Origin: Picochlorum sp. 'celeri'
Lineage: Eukaryota > Chlorophyta > Trebouxiophyceae
Direction of reading: 5' to 3'
NCBI GenBank assembly: GCA_010909725.1
Contig: JAACMV010000024.1
Coordinates: 124,001 to 188,000, forward strand
DNA: 64,000 bases
A program made the translations under genes and the position numbers. The notes under the pieces are model-generated. The model saw only the letters and a program-made list of their open reading frames with translations, searched no databases and was not told where the DNA came from. Below, piece after piece: positions 1 through 11,713 of this stretch. How positions within the stretch are numbered: position 1 is the first letter of the stretch; every line of letters begins with the position of its first letter.

Positions 1-165
1 GATATTATGTTAGTATCAGAGATACCTAGCACACGATTGACCACCCAGCGATGCAGATCTTGGGCTTGTGGTCTTCATGAATGAGCGTCGTTTGAGAGAT
101 TTTTGTCATTTCATATCATTCAATTCCATTTGATGCGATGCATTCGTTTTGATTTCATTCGATTA

Positions 166-2328
166 TTATTTTTTGTCTGTATTTCTTGCATTTCTTTTTC
201 TCTTCCTCTCCAGATATCTGGCTTTTGCAGCAGCTATGCTGGCTTCATCATTCCTCCTGCAGGGCTGTTCTGCTGCAAAAGCCTGTTCTGAGATACCAGT
301 GCAATTTTTATTTGCACTTTGGGTAACTTGTGCATCCTTTTCCAATACATAATGGTGTGATTTTCCAGCCAATCGATGTATATCGACGGTCTGAATACGA
401 TCCAACACATCTGGCAGCCATTTGGAACTCACAGGTGTCACGGTTTTGAGAAACACGCTGGATGTTTGAATCAGGTCGTGGTAGATAATCCACTCGGGTA
501 ATAACCCATCTTTATCTATAGGAAGTCGTGCAGAACAGGGGTGGATCTGGGTAAGAGTTGAAGTAGCTGTAGCAAGGGTCCGGAATCCATTATGGCGATG
601 TAGGCGCTTGGCAAGTCTGCATGAATACCCTTTACTGAGGGCTTTCCGGACCCTATACTCCATAGGTCTTCTATGTGCGGAACTGTGTGTATCCTCTGAG
701 ATGGCCAAGTTTCCCACGAGAGACAGTATTTGCTTGCGAACGTCATTTGCCTGCATGATTGCCCTGGGATTGATTCCAAAGTCTGTGCACCATTTTGAAT
801 CCTTGCCTGAATCCAACCACGCCTGGAAACATCGTAGGTAGAATATATGATCTCCTAATTCATCTGACATCAACATTTCTATACCATTCGCGATGCGCTC
901 CGAAGCATCCGTGCCAAGACTTTTCAACAATTGCACTCGCTGTTGCGGACCAGTGTTCTTTGCATATAATGTGCTATCTTGGCTGATCATGCTGGCCACA
1001 GTTACTACTTCATCCAAGCAGCCCAAGGTTTTCGCTTCGATAACTGACCTCGACAAGAGCGGATCCAGAGGGAGATGGGCCATTTCACGCCCCACATCTG
1101 AGATGTTACCGGCCTTGTCAATTGCACCAATGATATATAACTGACGCAATGATTCCTCAACAGCTGCAGCGTCTGGTCTGTCTATAAAGTCAAATTCGAA
1201 AATATTCATGGTCAGTGGAAGTGATTTCAGGTATAATACTGCTTGCATCATGCTGGTTCTCTTGATTTCGGGCTCTGTAGTGGCCCTCAAATTTTCATAG
1301 GTGGCTGATGTATATAAACGATAACACGTTCCAGCTTTGGTCCTTCCAGCTCTACCAGCTCTTTGAATCGCTTGAACACGAGAAATTTGAACTGTGACGA
1401 GGCTGTCCACTCCAGTTTTGGGATTGTATTGCTTCTGCTTGCAGATTCCAGAGTCAAGTACATACGCAATCCCATCCACTGTGACCGAGGTCTCTGCGAT
1501 ATTGGTTGCAATAATACAGCGACGAATCCCATTACCAGATTTGAATGCCCGGGATTGCATTTCTGGGGGAAGCGCTGCATAAAGAGGTATGATGATAAGA
1601 GGTGAGCACTCCTGGGAACTCATTGAGGAAATGCAGGTATCGAGCGTCTTGCACACTCTCTCAATCTCTGCCTGACCGGGCAAAAATACCAAGATATCCC
1701 CATCATATGGTTTTTGATGAATCTGAAGTACAGAGTCTACCACTGCTTGCTCAAAGTCGTCAAAATGATCTTCCTCGCTATGAACAATTTTGACAGGAAA
1801 AGACCGCCCTGGCACATTGATCACAGGGCATCCACCAAAGTAGTTTGAGAATTTCTCCGTCTCCAAGGTTGCTGAGGTAACGAGTAATCTCAGATTTCTA
1901 GTATGGCTCATGAGAGATTTCAACATGCCAAACAAAATGTCAGTGTTCAGGGACCTCTCATGGGCTTCATCCAGGATGATGCAAGAGTACTTGGACAGAA
2001 AAGGGTCTTCGTACAACTCCCTCAGGAGTACCCCATCTGTCATATAGCATATTTTTGTTGCATTGGACGTTCTATCTTCGAACCGCACCCTGTATCCGAC
2101 CAGTGTGCCCACATCACAGTTCAACTCCTGTGCCACCCTCTTTGCAACTTGGACTGCTGCCACTCTTCTCGGCTGCGTCACGACAATGCTGTCGCTTATC
2201 CCATGTTTCAGTATTATTTGTGCTAGCTGAGTCGTTTTGCCGGATCCAGTCTCCCCAACCACGATAGTTGTTCGATTTGACAGTACAGTTCTAGCGATAT
2301 CGTCCTCAAACTCCCGAATGGGCAGCAT
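166..2328 (-). CDS. DEAH-box ATP-dependent RNA helicase (plant DEAH4-like)
   Basis: A 720-aa single-exon SF2 helicase of the DEAH/RHA group. Seen: Walker A GETGSGKTT (residues 25-33), motif Ia TQPRR (51-55), DEAH (120-123), TSAT (151-154), an Arg-finger motif VI QRAGRAGR near 325, then the winged-helix, ratchet and OB-fold regions. The N-terminus starts almost directly at the helicase core, as in the short DEAH4-type plant proteins, and lacks the long N-terminal extensions of Prp22/Prp16. The family unwinds RNA or RNPs in splicing or ribosome assembly; the specific substrate cannot be told from sequence. The start is the first ATG, and the golgin gene ends 49 bp upstream on the same strand. 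Confidence 0.88.
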   Translation of the reverse strand: MLPIREFEDDIARTVLSNRTTIVVGETGSGKTTQLAQIILKHGISDSIVVTQPRRVAAVQVAKRVAQELNCDVGTLVGYRVRFEDRTSNATKICYMTDGVLLRELYEDPFLSKYSCIILDEAHERSLNTDILFGMLKSLMSHTRNLRLLVTSATLETEKFSNYFGGCPVINVPGRSFPVKIVHSEEDHFDDFEQAVVDSVLQIHQKPYDGDILVFLPGQAEIERVCKTLDTCISSMSSQECSPLIIIPLYAALPPEMQSRAFKSGNGIRRCIIATNIAETSVTVDGIAYVLDSGICKQKQYNPKTGVDSLVTVQISRVQAIQRAGRAGRTKAGTCYRLYTSATYENLRATTEPEIKRTSMMQAVLYLKSLPLTMNIFEFDFIDRPDAAAVEESLRQLYIIGAIDKAGNISDVGREMAHLPLDPLLSRSVIEAKTLGCLDEVVTVASMISQDSTLYAKNTGPQQRVQLLKSLGTDASERIANGIEMLMSDELGDHIFYLRCFQAWLDSGKDSKWCTDFGINPRAIMQANDVRKQILSLVGNLAISEDTHSSAHRRPMEYRVRKALSKGYSCRLAKRLHRHNGFRTLATATSTLTQIHPCSARLPIDKDGLLPEWIIYHDLIQTSSVFLKTVTPVSSKWLPDVLDRIQTVDIHRLAGKSHHYVLEKDAQVTQSANKNCTGISEQAFAAEQPCRRNDEASIAAAKARYLERKRKRNARNTDKK

Positions 2329-2376
2329 TCGGACTTCTCAGGGAATCTGATTATGAACAAAATTACAACGAAAAGA

Positions 2377-4336
2377 TTACCCAGTGCGATGCACCGCTGT
2401 AGGATCCATAATTGGCCCTGTTTTGTCAATTTGATGGGAGTGGAAAAATAAGAGGACATATATGAACAGATGCATGCCTAAAAGGTATCCAAAGACACCC
2501 AGCCTCCACAAGGGAGACTGTCGAATTAAAATGACAGCCTGTAAGGCGATTCTATCTAATAACTTTGCGCTCGCCTGTACAGCTCCCCCAATGTGGCCTG
2601 GGGCATTGGCCAACCTTTCATAGCCTGGTCCTAACGCATTCATTGGAACGACATTATCATAGGAATCCCCACTGAAGAATTTGTCCACGGCTGCTGATCT
2701 ACGACGCATGCTGTCAGGTCTTGACGAGACAAGCTGCTTGTCTAGCTGCATTTGAAGTGCATCTTTCTCTGCTGTCAGGTTTTCAATATGGCTCTGCTTG
2801 GAATACAGCATGTCTGTGAGCTCTTTCACTCGTTTCTGCAGGTCGATCATGTCCGACGCTTCTAGTTTGGAAATTTTATGCTTGAGATTGATGTTTTCTG
2901 ATTGAATTCTCGAGACCTCTCCCTCCAAGGTCTTCACCTCATTTCTGGTATTTGCTGCATCCCTGAGTGCAGCACTGAGGTCACTCTCGAGCTCCTTCAC
3001 TCGCTCCTGGCTGACACTCGAGCTAGGATCTTCCGCAGAGTTTGGCTGCTGGGATTTTATTTGGCGGCTCAAATTCTCGATTTCTGCTTCAAGCACCGTG
3101 CATCTCTCCTGAGACTCTGTCAATTTGCTTGAATAATCATCTATTTTTGCCTGGCTTTCCGCCAAGGCATTTGCAGCTTTTGTGATTGACTCATCCAGCT
3201 CATGCTCTCTGGTAGCAAAATTTCTCCTTGAAAGTGCGTGCGCCTTTCTCTCATTCTCGAGCAAACTCTCTGCAGCCTCAACATCCTTTCGGAGGGATGC
3301 AATAATGTGAGTCTCACTTGCATTGCGCTCTGCTGTCGCATTTACGCTCTCCTTTTCTTTATCAGACAACTTTTGCTGCAACTGTTCTATTGTGCTCTGT
3401 TTGGAATCGATCGTTTCCTGAGCCTCTTCCATTGCCTTTTGATAACCCTGATATTTGTTCTCCAACTCTTCCTTTGATTTGTTCAATTGTTTAATCGACA
3501 TATTCAACTTCCGGATCTCATCAACATTTTCCTTATTATTAATATCCAAAGAAGACACCATTTCTTCCAGCTGTGCATTCTCATTCTCCAGCCTTTGATT
3601 CTTCTTACGCAGAGCCTCAACCAACTTGGACAACCTCTCCAATTTATCACCTGCAGAGGCTTTCCTCTCCACTCGAGTAGTATTTTCATTAGAGGTCTCT
3701 GAAGAAGGCTTGCTAGGCATGTCTGCATCGCCATTGACAGCAGAGCGCGTCCCACCTGAATCTGCGACAGGCACCTCAGAGTCAGTGGAGGACTCTCGCG
3801 CTTTCTCCTCGGCTTCCTTCTCTTTCGCTCGTTGTTTCGCTTGATCCAATTTATTCTTCTTCTTTAGGTTCTGAATTTTCGATGATGATGGCTTCTGCGC
3901 CCCAGAGGATGACTGCGAGCGTGTCTCTGGAACCACCACAGGTGGGCCAACTGTCTCCTTTTCTGGCATCACTGAAGCCTCAGCCTGTGTCTCAATCGCA
4001 GAGGTAGCGTTTGAGATATCACGTGATTCGTTCTCACCCTCTCCTCGAGACAACGTGCCTGCAACAAGGTGAAACAAAATTCAATTTTGGTCCTCCAGAA
4101 TTGATGCCAAGAATGGCGAATTACCACAGATCCTTGCATATATCGGCATTATATTTACCTTTTTGGCGAAAGACAGTCGTTTGTTGCCCAGTGCTCACGG
4201 CCTTGGCAGTCTGATCGACTGCTTTGAGCAGGCCTTCTGCTTTTTGTAGCCACTCCAGTTTGACGTTGTCCTATGAGTCTGTAAAAATTTCATAAAATTT
4301 TAATTCTGAAAAGATTCAGGGCACCAGGTGGCTCAT
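2377..4336 (-). CDS. Golgin-84/GOLGA5-like Golgi coiled-coil tether
   Basis: A long coiled coil (Glu/Lys/Gln heptads through most of the protein) ends in a hydrophobic segment near the C-terminus, the tail-anchored layout of golgin-84 (plant golgin candidates GC1/GC2), a vesicle tether at Golgi cisternal rims. The main exon is 2377-4058. A second exon is 4159-4270, joined through a 100-nt intron (donor GTAAAT, acceptor TTGCAG) with matching phase; it supplies the conserved start-like segment EWLQKAEGLLKAVDQTAKAV. A stop lies directly upstream of it, so a further tiny exon is needed. The best candidate is 4325-4336 (MSHL) across a 54-nt intron with a weak donor (GTGCCC). The total would then be about 601 aa. 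The first exon is uncertain; the rest is firm. Confidence 0.75.
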
Positions 4337-4481
4337 GTTGTGCGCATTCCATTTCTGCAGAAATCGTTAGTCTGAGCAAGCTAGCAAGTAAGAGTCTCTC
4401 TGGCTAGAGACATGTACGAATACATCCAACGTCAATAACACTATGTGATGTTACATTCTTTCCATGGATTACATTGTTCTT

Positions 4482-5733
<1,252 letters not shown>

Positions 5734-6052
5734 TGTCACGCTTCTTTATAAAACTAGGATGAGAAATTGATACGGATACAATTGGATCCCGTTGCTGCTC
5801 TCTACACCCACCGATCCGAGCACCTGAGCGCACGGTCTCCAGAGAATGCTTTTTCAAAAAGAAACGTCGAGGAGTGGCACCTTTGACAGACCAAAAGTGT
5901 CACAATTCTTAAATGTCAAAGATGAATGTGTAATTTCTTTGAATGAGTGTGGCAGTCAATGAGTCAACATTCAATCTTATCCCCCGGCGGGGAGGATTCG
6001 GCTTTTGTCTACGAGTATATTGCCTCCCATCCACTGATCCATTGGATGGGTA
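5734..6052. other. Intergenic gap, GGPPS promoter side
   Basis: This 319-bp stretch lies between the GGPPS start and the ALG10 stop, both on the minus strand. It must hold the GGPPS promoter/5' UTR and the ALG10 3' end. An overlapping plus-strand open frame here is the antisense shadow of ALG10. I see no RNA gene or repeat. Confidence 0.6.
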
Positions 6053-7569
6053 CTACCACATGAACCGGGCTATTGATCCATCTGGCCATGTAAATGCCCT
6101 GTGCAGAAAGATGTACATGGTTGCAACATTGATTGCGCAATACGCAAGCACTGTGCTTAGCAACTGTGCCCTGTTGCTACTAAACAGAACTGATTCTTTG
6201 TCAAGAATGTACAAGAGCCATGGGATTGTAAAGTACCTGAACTCGACCAAATGGGCTGGTATGAGTACCATGGCAGTGCACACAAGGAGTGCAGCCTTGC
6301 GACACATGTCGTGTACCCTTGATGCGCCAAAGAATATGGCTATGGATGCACAGAAGCCATACACAGGGGTAAGCAAGTACCTTGATGCGCGAGACGCATT
6401 GATGAGCCTTCTCCAAACATAGAATGTGTAGTGTCTGTTGTCTGCAAGAATGAAAGGATGGACCAATGTGCCATGCTCCACGGCCATGTACGCCAGCAGA
6501 GATACTAGGCAGAAAATAAGCGTGACATGTCTCCAAGACAGCGATCTGGCTGCCCTTGATAGCCACAATGGTCCACTTGTCACCACCAGATAGAGGTAAA
6601 AGTAAAAGGGCTGCACCCAATGCGTCACAGGAACATGATTTTCTTTGTCTCCCACTACTATACCTTTGTTGTGCACAACAAATGCTATAAAAAGCAAAAC
6701 AGATAATATGTGAAGCCACAACAAGCTCATGTACGAGGCGATATTAGATAGTACTGATGTGGTGAAAGATCTCCAAGTTGCCCTGGAGCCATTAGCAGCA
6801 TCTCGCTGGTGCTCCATGTCCAGGACAGCACAGCCCATGATGTAAACGACCCAAACAGCGTTTGTTTGTCTCATGAGAATAGCGCACATGGCCAGCAGAC
6901 CAGATATTGTGTACTGCCTCTTCATGAGTGCCAGCCATGTTGAAAGGACAAATAATGAAGATGCAGTGTCTGTGTAATACAGAAATACAAAGAAAAAATG
7001 CACAGGAAGGATGGCACAAACCAGCACCTGAATAGTATCACATGTGATATTGAGCAGCTAGGACTGCGTTGCAAACACAGGATTGTAACACGCACCATGA
7101 GGATGGTATCCATAGTACTGCGACTGTTTCGATCTCCCAACTGGTGCTGCACTATACCATGCACCACGCCCACGCATGCAATGCCCAAGAAGACATTGAA
7201 TGATCTCAGATACTCAACTGAACAAGCCGTACCAAAAAACAAGCCGAGGTCAGCTGACACAATGCTCTGCACTGTACCATGAGCAAGAGCAGACAGCGCG
7301 TATAGGCCGGGAAATGTCGTAATTTTTGAGTCCCAAGACCATACATCTCCCTTGCAATACTTTTGAGCCTGGGGAATATGAAATATCTCGTCCTACACGA
7401 GCAACAAGATGCTTGTCTCTGCTGCCCACTCTTGCCAAAAGTGAATCAATACACATCAAAACCGTACCATATACCCATCATGACCTAGCTCAGATCTAAA
7501 ACTATCCATAATGTACCAAAATACCGTACATATCCCGCAATACGCCGCCACGAGCGATGTTCGAGACAT
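6053..7569 (-). CDS. ALG10: ALG10/DIE2 alpha-1,2-glucosyltransferase
   Basis: Adds the third and last glucose to the dolichol-linked oligosaccharide in the ER, completing the N-glycan precursor. Three exons (7468-7569, 7096-7392, 6053-7027) join across 75- and 68-nt introns (donors GTACGG and GTGCGT) at phase 0 and give 457 aa, the family's usual size. The first junction restores the conserved GYM|DEIFHIPQAQKYC and the exon continues to KITTFPGLY; the second leads into the hydrophobic stretch holding FLYYTDTASS and RQTNAVWVV. Most of the protein is multi-span membrane segments. It faces the ZNF830-like gene across a 242-bp divergent promoter. Confidence 0.93.
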
Positions 7570-7811
7570 CTTCCTCTTCTTCCAACGCTGACCAGGCTTC
7601 TGGCTCAATACGCTTCTTCCATTGACCCGATCACGCCGCCATTGCTATCTACTATATAGAAAAGTATGTCATCGCACTGCCGATACCCTTGATCACTTGT
7701 CCTTGAGCTCCATGATGTCGTTGAATGTTCCTTGTTTGGACAATAAGGTAACAATTGTGAATTCTAACAAATCTCCTCCCCCAAGCTTGAGTGCTTGGAA
7801 ACTTATGTACA

Positions 7812-8757
7812 ATGAATACAGACAGCGATTTCAAGGAACAGTTCAGGACTGCGAAAGCAGCTAGGGATAATTCGAAACAGCAGGTATGCCAGTCTCGCTC
7901 ATGTTTTACCATGAAACCCAATGCTTCTGAATTCAATTTATTTCATTCAGACTACATCGAGTCAGTATGCTCGAGGCGACAGCATGCCTCCTCCTCCACC
8001 CAGACGGACCCGTCACACGTCGACCATGCACTCAGACTCACAAATGACACAGCTACAACCGATCGGAGGATCAGGGGAGACGCAATCTGTGAATGGTGGA
8101 ACAGGAAGTGACCTGTCGCAGTTGCGACGTGGGGTAGACTTGACGAGCGAGGCAGCAAAATCTCTTCAGGACTCGTGTGTCCCTGCAGGATTTTTTGAAG
8201 AGACACGCACAGCATCAAAGAGGCAGAAAAGGTCTGATGTAGAATATAGCGCATTCATGCAAGAAATGTCAGCATTGGGTGCAGTGAAAGAGAACAAGGA
8301 TAACACTGTGGTAGAGGTGTCAGTTCCACGCAATGATGCCAGGGCACGATCTGGAGGGGAGAGTGCACGCCCCGAGCATGCCGGAGAACAGAGCGTCGGC
8401 GGGCATGTATCTGACGTAGAAGCAGATCAACAACACAAAGAAGAAGAAGAAGTTGAATCCGATACAGAGGAAGAGTTCCACCAGTTTGTGAGAAGAGAAC
8501 GAATGCAAGAGCTAAAAAGGGCAGTGCAGCGCAGAGACAAGGCTGCACTGCAAGATCAACAGTCTGTTGCGGCACATATCAGTGATATAACATCGGAGGA
8601 AGGATCCAACATCAGATTCCCCCTCCAAAACTCGCTTGCGACACAAAGCCAAAAGTCTGCTGCCGAGTCGTATGTTTACAGCGCTGAAGAATCACCCTCC
8701 AGCAGCGACGAGCTCGAAGACGACGATTTTGACTGGAAGAGTAAAAAACTAACATAA
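7812..8757 (+). CDS. ZNF830/CCDC16-like protein without a visible zinc finger
   Basis: Two exons, 7812-7883 and 7951-8757, join at phase 0 over a 67-nt intron (GTATGC...TTCAG) and give 292 aa. The first in-frame ATG is at 7812, after a stop. The order of motifs resembles ZNF830/CCDC16 splicing-associated proteins: VPAGFFEET near the middle, a helical RRERMQELKRAVQRRDKAAL segment, and an acidic tail ending DFDWKSKKL. The N-terminal C2H2 finger of that family is absent; the N-terminus is short, polar and Pro-rich. A distant or degenerate homologue is my inference. It could instead be an unrelated acidic nuclear protein. Confidence 0.5.
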
Positions 8758-8785
8758 CACGTGTCTAAATAATTCCCTATTTAAT

Positions 8786-9122
8786 TCAATTCTTCTCCTT
8801 GGCAGCAGTCATCAGAGAGATGTTGTCTCCCTTCAACAAAATTCTTCCCAATGCTTTGCGCGTCTGCCTCTTCATCGACACTTCCTCCGCATCATCCATG
8901 ACCAAATTCATATATTCATCAAATCCAATAAGCCTTCCTTCAATCCGGACGTCCGTATGATCGTACAGCCACACCTGAATCCTTTGCTGACTCTGTAAAA
9001 ACCTAAAAATCAGGTTCTGCACACACAAGATTGCACATAGATTACATTAACTTTATCAACCAGGCATTAAGAAATCAACATACAATGGGCTGCGTCATAA
9101 TACGCTTCACTCGCGGCGCCAT
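8786..9122 (-). CDS. Small nuclear ribonucleoprotein E (SmE)
   Basis: An Sm-fold subunit of the heptameric ring on U1, U2, U4 and U5 snRNAs. Exons 9084-9122 and 8786-9016 join at phase 0 across a 67-nt intron (GTATGT...GTGCAG) to give 89 aa, the normal length. Splicing yields [11 protein letters not shown], the conserved SmE start. Sm1 contains [19 protein letters not shown] and Sm2 contains [13 protein letters not shown]. Its product is itself a splicing component. Confidence 0.95.
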
Positions 9123-9380
9123 GGTGTCCTCCTCCCCTGAATTGGTACACGAGACTAGGCAGACGAATTGATTCCTTAACAGACAATTGAACTATGTGTC
9201 ATGCAGTATTTTAATTTTCATAATACCTACTATATCAACAGATGCGTGCAATCAAGAGACTGTTGGAAAAGCAAGTTTCTTATATAAAAATTGCAAACCT
9301 TCCACTTTTCTACCAATCTTGGTGCATTCATGCCTTGACACAAGGCCATATCGTGAGCAGTTTTATTTCTTCTCGACGAT

Positions 9381-9956
9381 ATGGCATCGGACAGAGGTGG
9401 AGATGGTCCTGTCCAGGTGGCTGCAGGTCGAGACGACCTCGAACGTCAGGCACCAGTCCACACAGAACGAGATGGACTGCTGATTGCATGCAGGGTTTTG
9501 AACATTGCCACGGTGGCTTCTCTGGCTCTGTGTGCATTGGGTTTGGCTGTCACAATGGTGTCGTCTGCGTATGGCTGGTCTGGCAGTTCCTTGTCTATAC
9601 TGGGATACTTGAGTTTTCAGATTGTTCGATTATACGGCATCGTGCTGTGCTTGGCATGCATTCTAATAGAAACAGAGATATCCATTGTGCTGGCACGGAT
9701 GCCTCTGATGAAGATATGGGTGTGCAGGGGATTTTTCTATGCATTTTTGGCATCTCTGACATACATGACAAGTTTAGGTGAGGAGGCCTGGTCTGTGGTC
9801 ATTTCCATCGCAGTCGTGAGTTGTTTGTCATGTGCTCTAGTGTACATCATGGGAGGTGTGCTGTGTGTTGGGTTTATATCCCAGAGGCGTCGGAATCATG
9901 AGCAGCAAGTGAGGGAGGCAGAGAGATTGCTGGGGGTATCACCATCTCGCTCGTGA
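9381..9956 (+). CDS. Four-span Golgi membrane protein, COPI-associated/TVP15-like
   Basis: 191 aa with four hydrophobic segments (about residues 40-62, 72-97, 112-128 and 138-162) after a polar acidic N-terminus; the tail is charged (QRRRNHEQQVREAERLL). The pattern RVLNI at the start of the first span and the topology fit the COPI-associated/TVP15 family of late-Golgi vesicle proteins. Family assignment rests on topology and a few residues, so it is tentative. It is a single exon with the start at the first ATG. Confidence 0.5.
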   Translation: MASDRGGDGPVQVAAGRDDLERQAPVHTERDGLLIACRVLNIATVASLALCALGLAVTMVSSAYGWSGSSLSILGYLSFQIVRLYGIVLCLACILIETEISIVLARMPLMKIWVCRGFFYAFLASLTYMTSLGEEAWSVVISIAVVSCLSCALVYIMGGVLCVGFISQRRRNHEQQVREAERLLGVSPSRS

Positions 9957-10177
9957 CAGATGAGCGATTTGTTGTTGAATGTATTGAATACTGTAGTAAA
10001 TAATGTTATAAGTTTAGTATGCTACTAAAAGCCTGCCCACGGCTTGCGCCAGAAGATGTCTTGTTTTTGAAACGTGCTCCTACGGCACGGCAGTATCTCG
10101 ATTGCATTTGATCCGGAGGATTTCTTCCATCCGTGGAAGATTTTTATTTATTTTTAATCATCCATTGACATATTCAT

Positions 10178-11667
10178 ATGCGCGCATTGTCTCGTATTAG
10201 TCCCTGTGGTTTGCAAGCTTGGTGTTGGGTGGTTGGCGCTGGCAGTGCGCCTTTGGTGGTTGGTACACGATGGGGACATACACACGATGACGGTTACAGC
10301 GAGAAGAAGTTTGTCGATCATGTGATAGTGCAAGCAAGGGCAGGGAATGGAGGGCAAGGGTGTGCTAGTGTCCAAAAGGGTCGTTCCAGGTGTACGTTGG
10401 CAGTGTACAAGAGGTTTCATGCCTGATGTTTTACAACAGCGTGTTTGATGCAGCGATGAAATTTCAGCCTGATGGTGGTAATGGCGGTGATGGTGGCGAT
10501 GTGGTGCTGCGGGCGAGCAGAGAGTGCGTGTGTGTGTGTGTGTGTCTCTAGCTCTGGTTTTCTGTAGCAATACCCATGTGCTGTGATTGCAGGGTTAAGA
10601 GCTTGGCTGGTCTGCCGCAGCTTCTAGTATCGTCTCACGGTGGAAATGGCACATCGAAAAAGCAGCATGGGAGGAGAGGGTCTGATGGATTGTACCTGGT
10701 GCCTTTGGGGACACGAGTGAGGGCATTCCAGGAGCGAAGTCGTTTCCATAAAAAGCATAGCATCGAGGCCCCTCCTTCGATGGCTACTGAGGATGTAAAC
10801 AATATGGGTATGGATATTGGCGCTACCACTACGATGGCATTTGATTTGTCCGACAACTGGGAGGAAGAAGAAGAAGAAGACGCAAAGGAAACGGTTGAAT
10901 TTGAATACATGCAGGATTTATTGGAGCATGGAGACGAAATTGTAGTGGCAAAAGGGGGTCATGGAGGTAAAGGAAACTCTGGATATGTGTCGAAAAGACA
11001 TAGAATGACACAGCAACAAGCAGCAGCAAGTACTTTTGGGGAATCTGTCAGATTGGAATTGGAGATGAAACTCATCTCTGATTTTTCATTGGTGGGCTTT
11101 CCCAACGTGGGAAAGAGCAGCCTTCTTAGATCAATATCTGCTGCTGTACCCAAAGTTGGGGCGTATGCGTTTACAACAACCACCCCGCAGCTCGGGAGTG
11201 TGAAGGTTGGTTGGAACTCTTTTCTGGTTTCTGATGTTCCTGGGCTGGTGCAAGGTGCCCACGCAAATCGAGGCGTTGGACATAGGTTTTTGAGACATGT
11301 TGAGCGCACAAACATCGTGGTGTATGTGTTGGATGCCAGTGGATCGTTTGCGCTCGAGAAGGACAAGGCCTTGGATGTCAAGTTGAAGCCTGCTGAGCAA
11401 TTTTTGAAATTACGAGAGGAATTGGGGGCCTATTCCACTGAGCTCTTAGGAAAAAAGCATATGATAGTGTTGAACAAAATAGATCTTGTTCGAAATAAGA
11501 GGAAATGTGTAGACGAGTTTACGTCGTGGTTTATGGAGCATGTGTCAGCACCCAGCGGGGCCAGCCTCCCTCCAGTGCTCGCAGTCAGTGCCACAGGAAA
11601 GACAAATGCTGCATTACGCGATATCGATAATCTGATGAACGAAATGAAACTACTGTTATATTCGTAA
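10178..11667 (+). CDS. Mitochondrial Obg-family GTPase (ObgM/MTG2-like)
   Basis: Assembles the large mitoribosomal subunit. Three exons (10178-10389, 10440-10523, 10593-11667) join over 50- and 69-nt introns (GTGTAC; GTGCGT) in matching phase, 456 aa. The glycine-rich Obg fold is split over the exons: GNGGQGCASV, then PDGGNGGDGGDVVL, then HGGNGTSKKQHGRRG. The G domain shows G1 GFPNVGKSS, G3 DVPG, G4 NKID and G5 SAT. The order matches plant ObgM better than plastid ObgC. An acidic, Met-rich insert of about 60 residues interrupts the Obg fold between LGTRVRAF and HGDEIVVAKGG. The N-terminus looks like a targeting leader. The first donor is weak, so that junction is the least certain. Confidence 0.85.
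10524..10547 (+). repeat. (GT)n microsatellite inside Obg intron 2
   Basis: A run of alternating GT begins at the 5' splice site of the second Obg intron. Several GT dinucleotides could compete as donors; only the first keeps reading phase. Confidence 0.7.
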
Positions 11668-11713
11668 CATTAATAATGTAATCAAAGTGTACAAAAGGGA
11701 GCCTCTTCCTAAA

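Noticed and set aside
166..2328. Plus-strand open frames within the DEAH helicase
   Set aside because: They are antisense shadows of a well-conserved gene.
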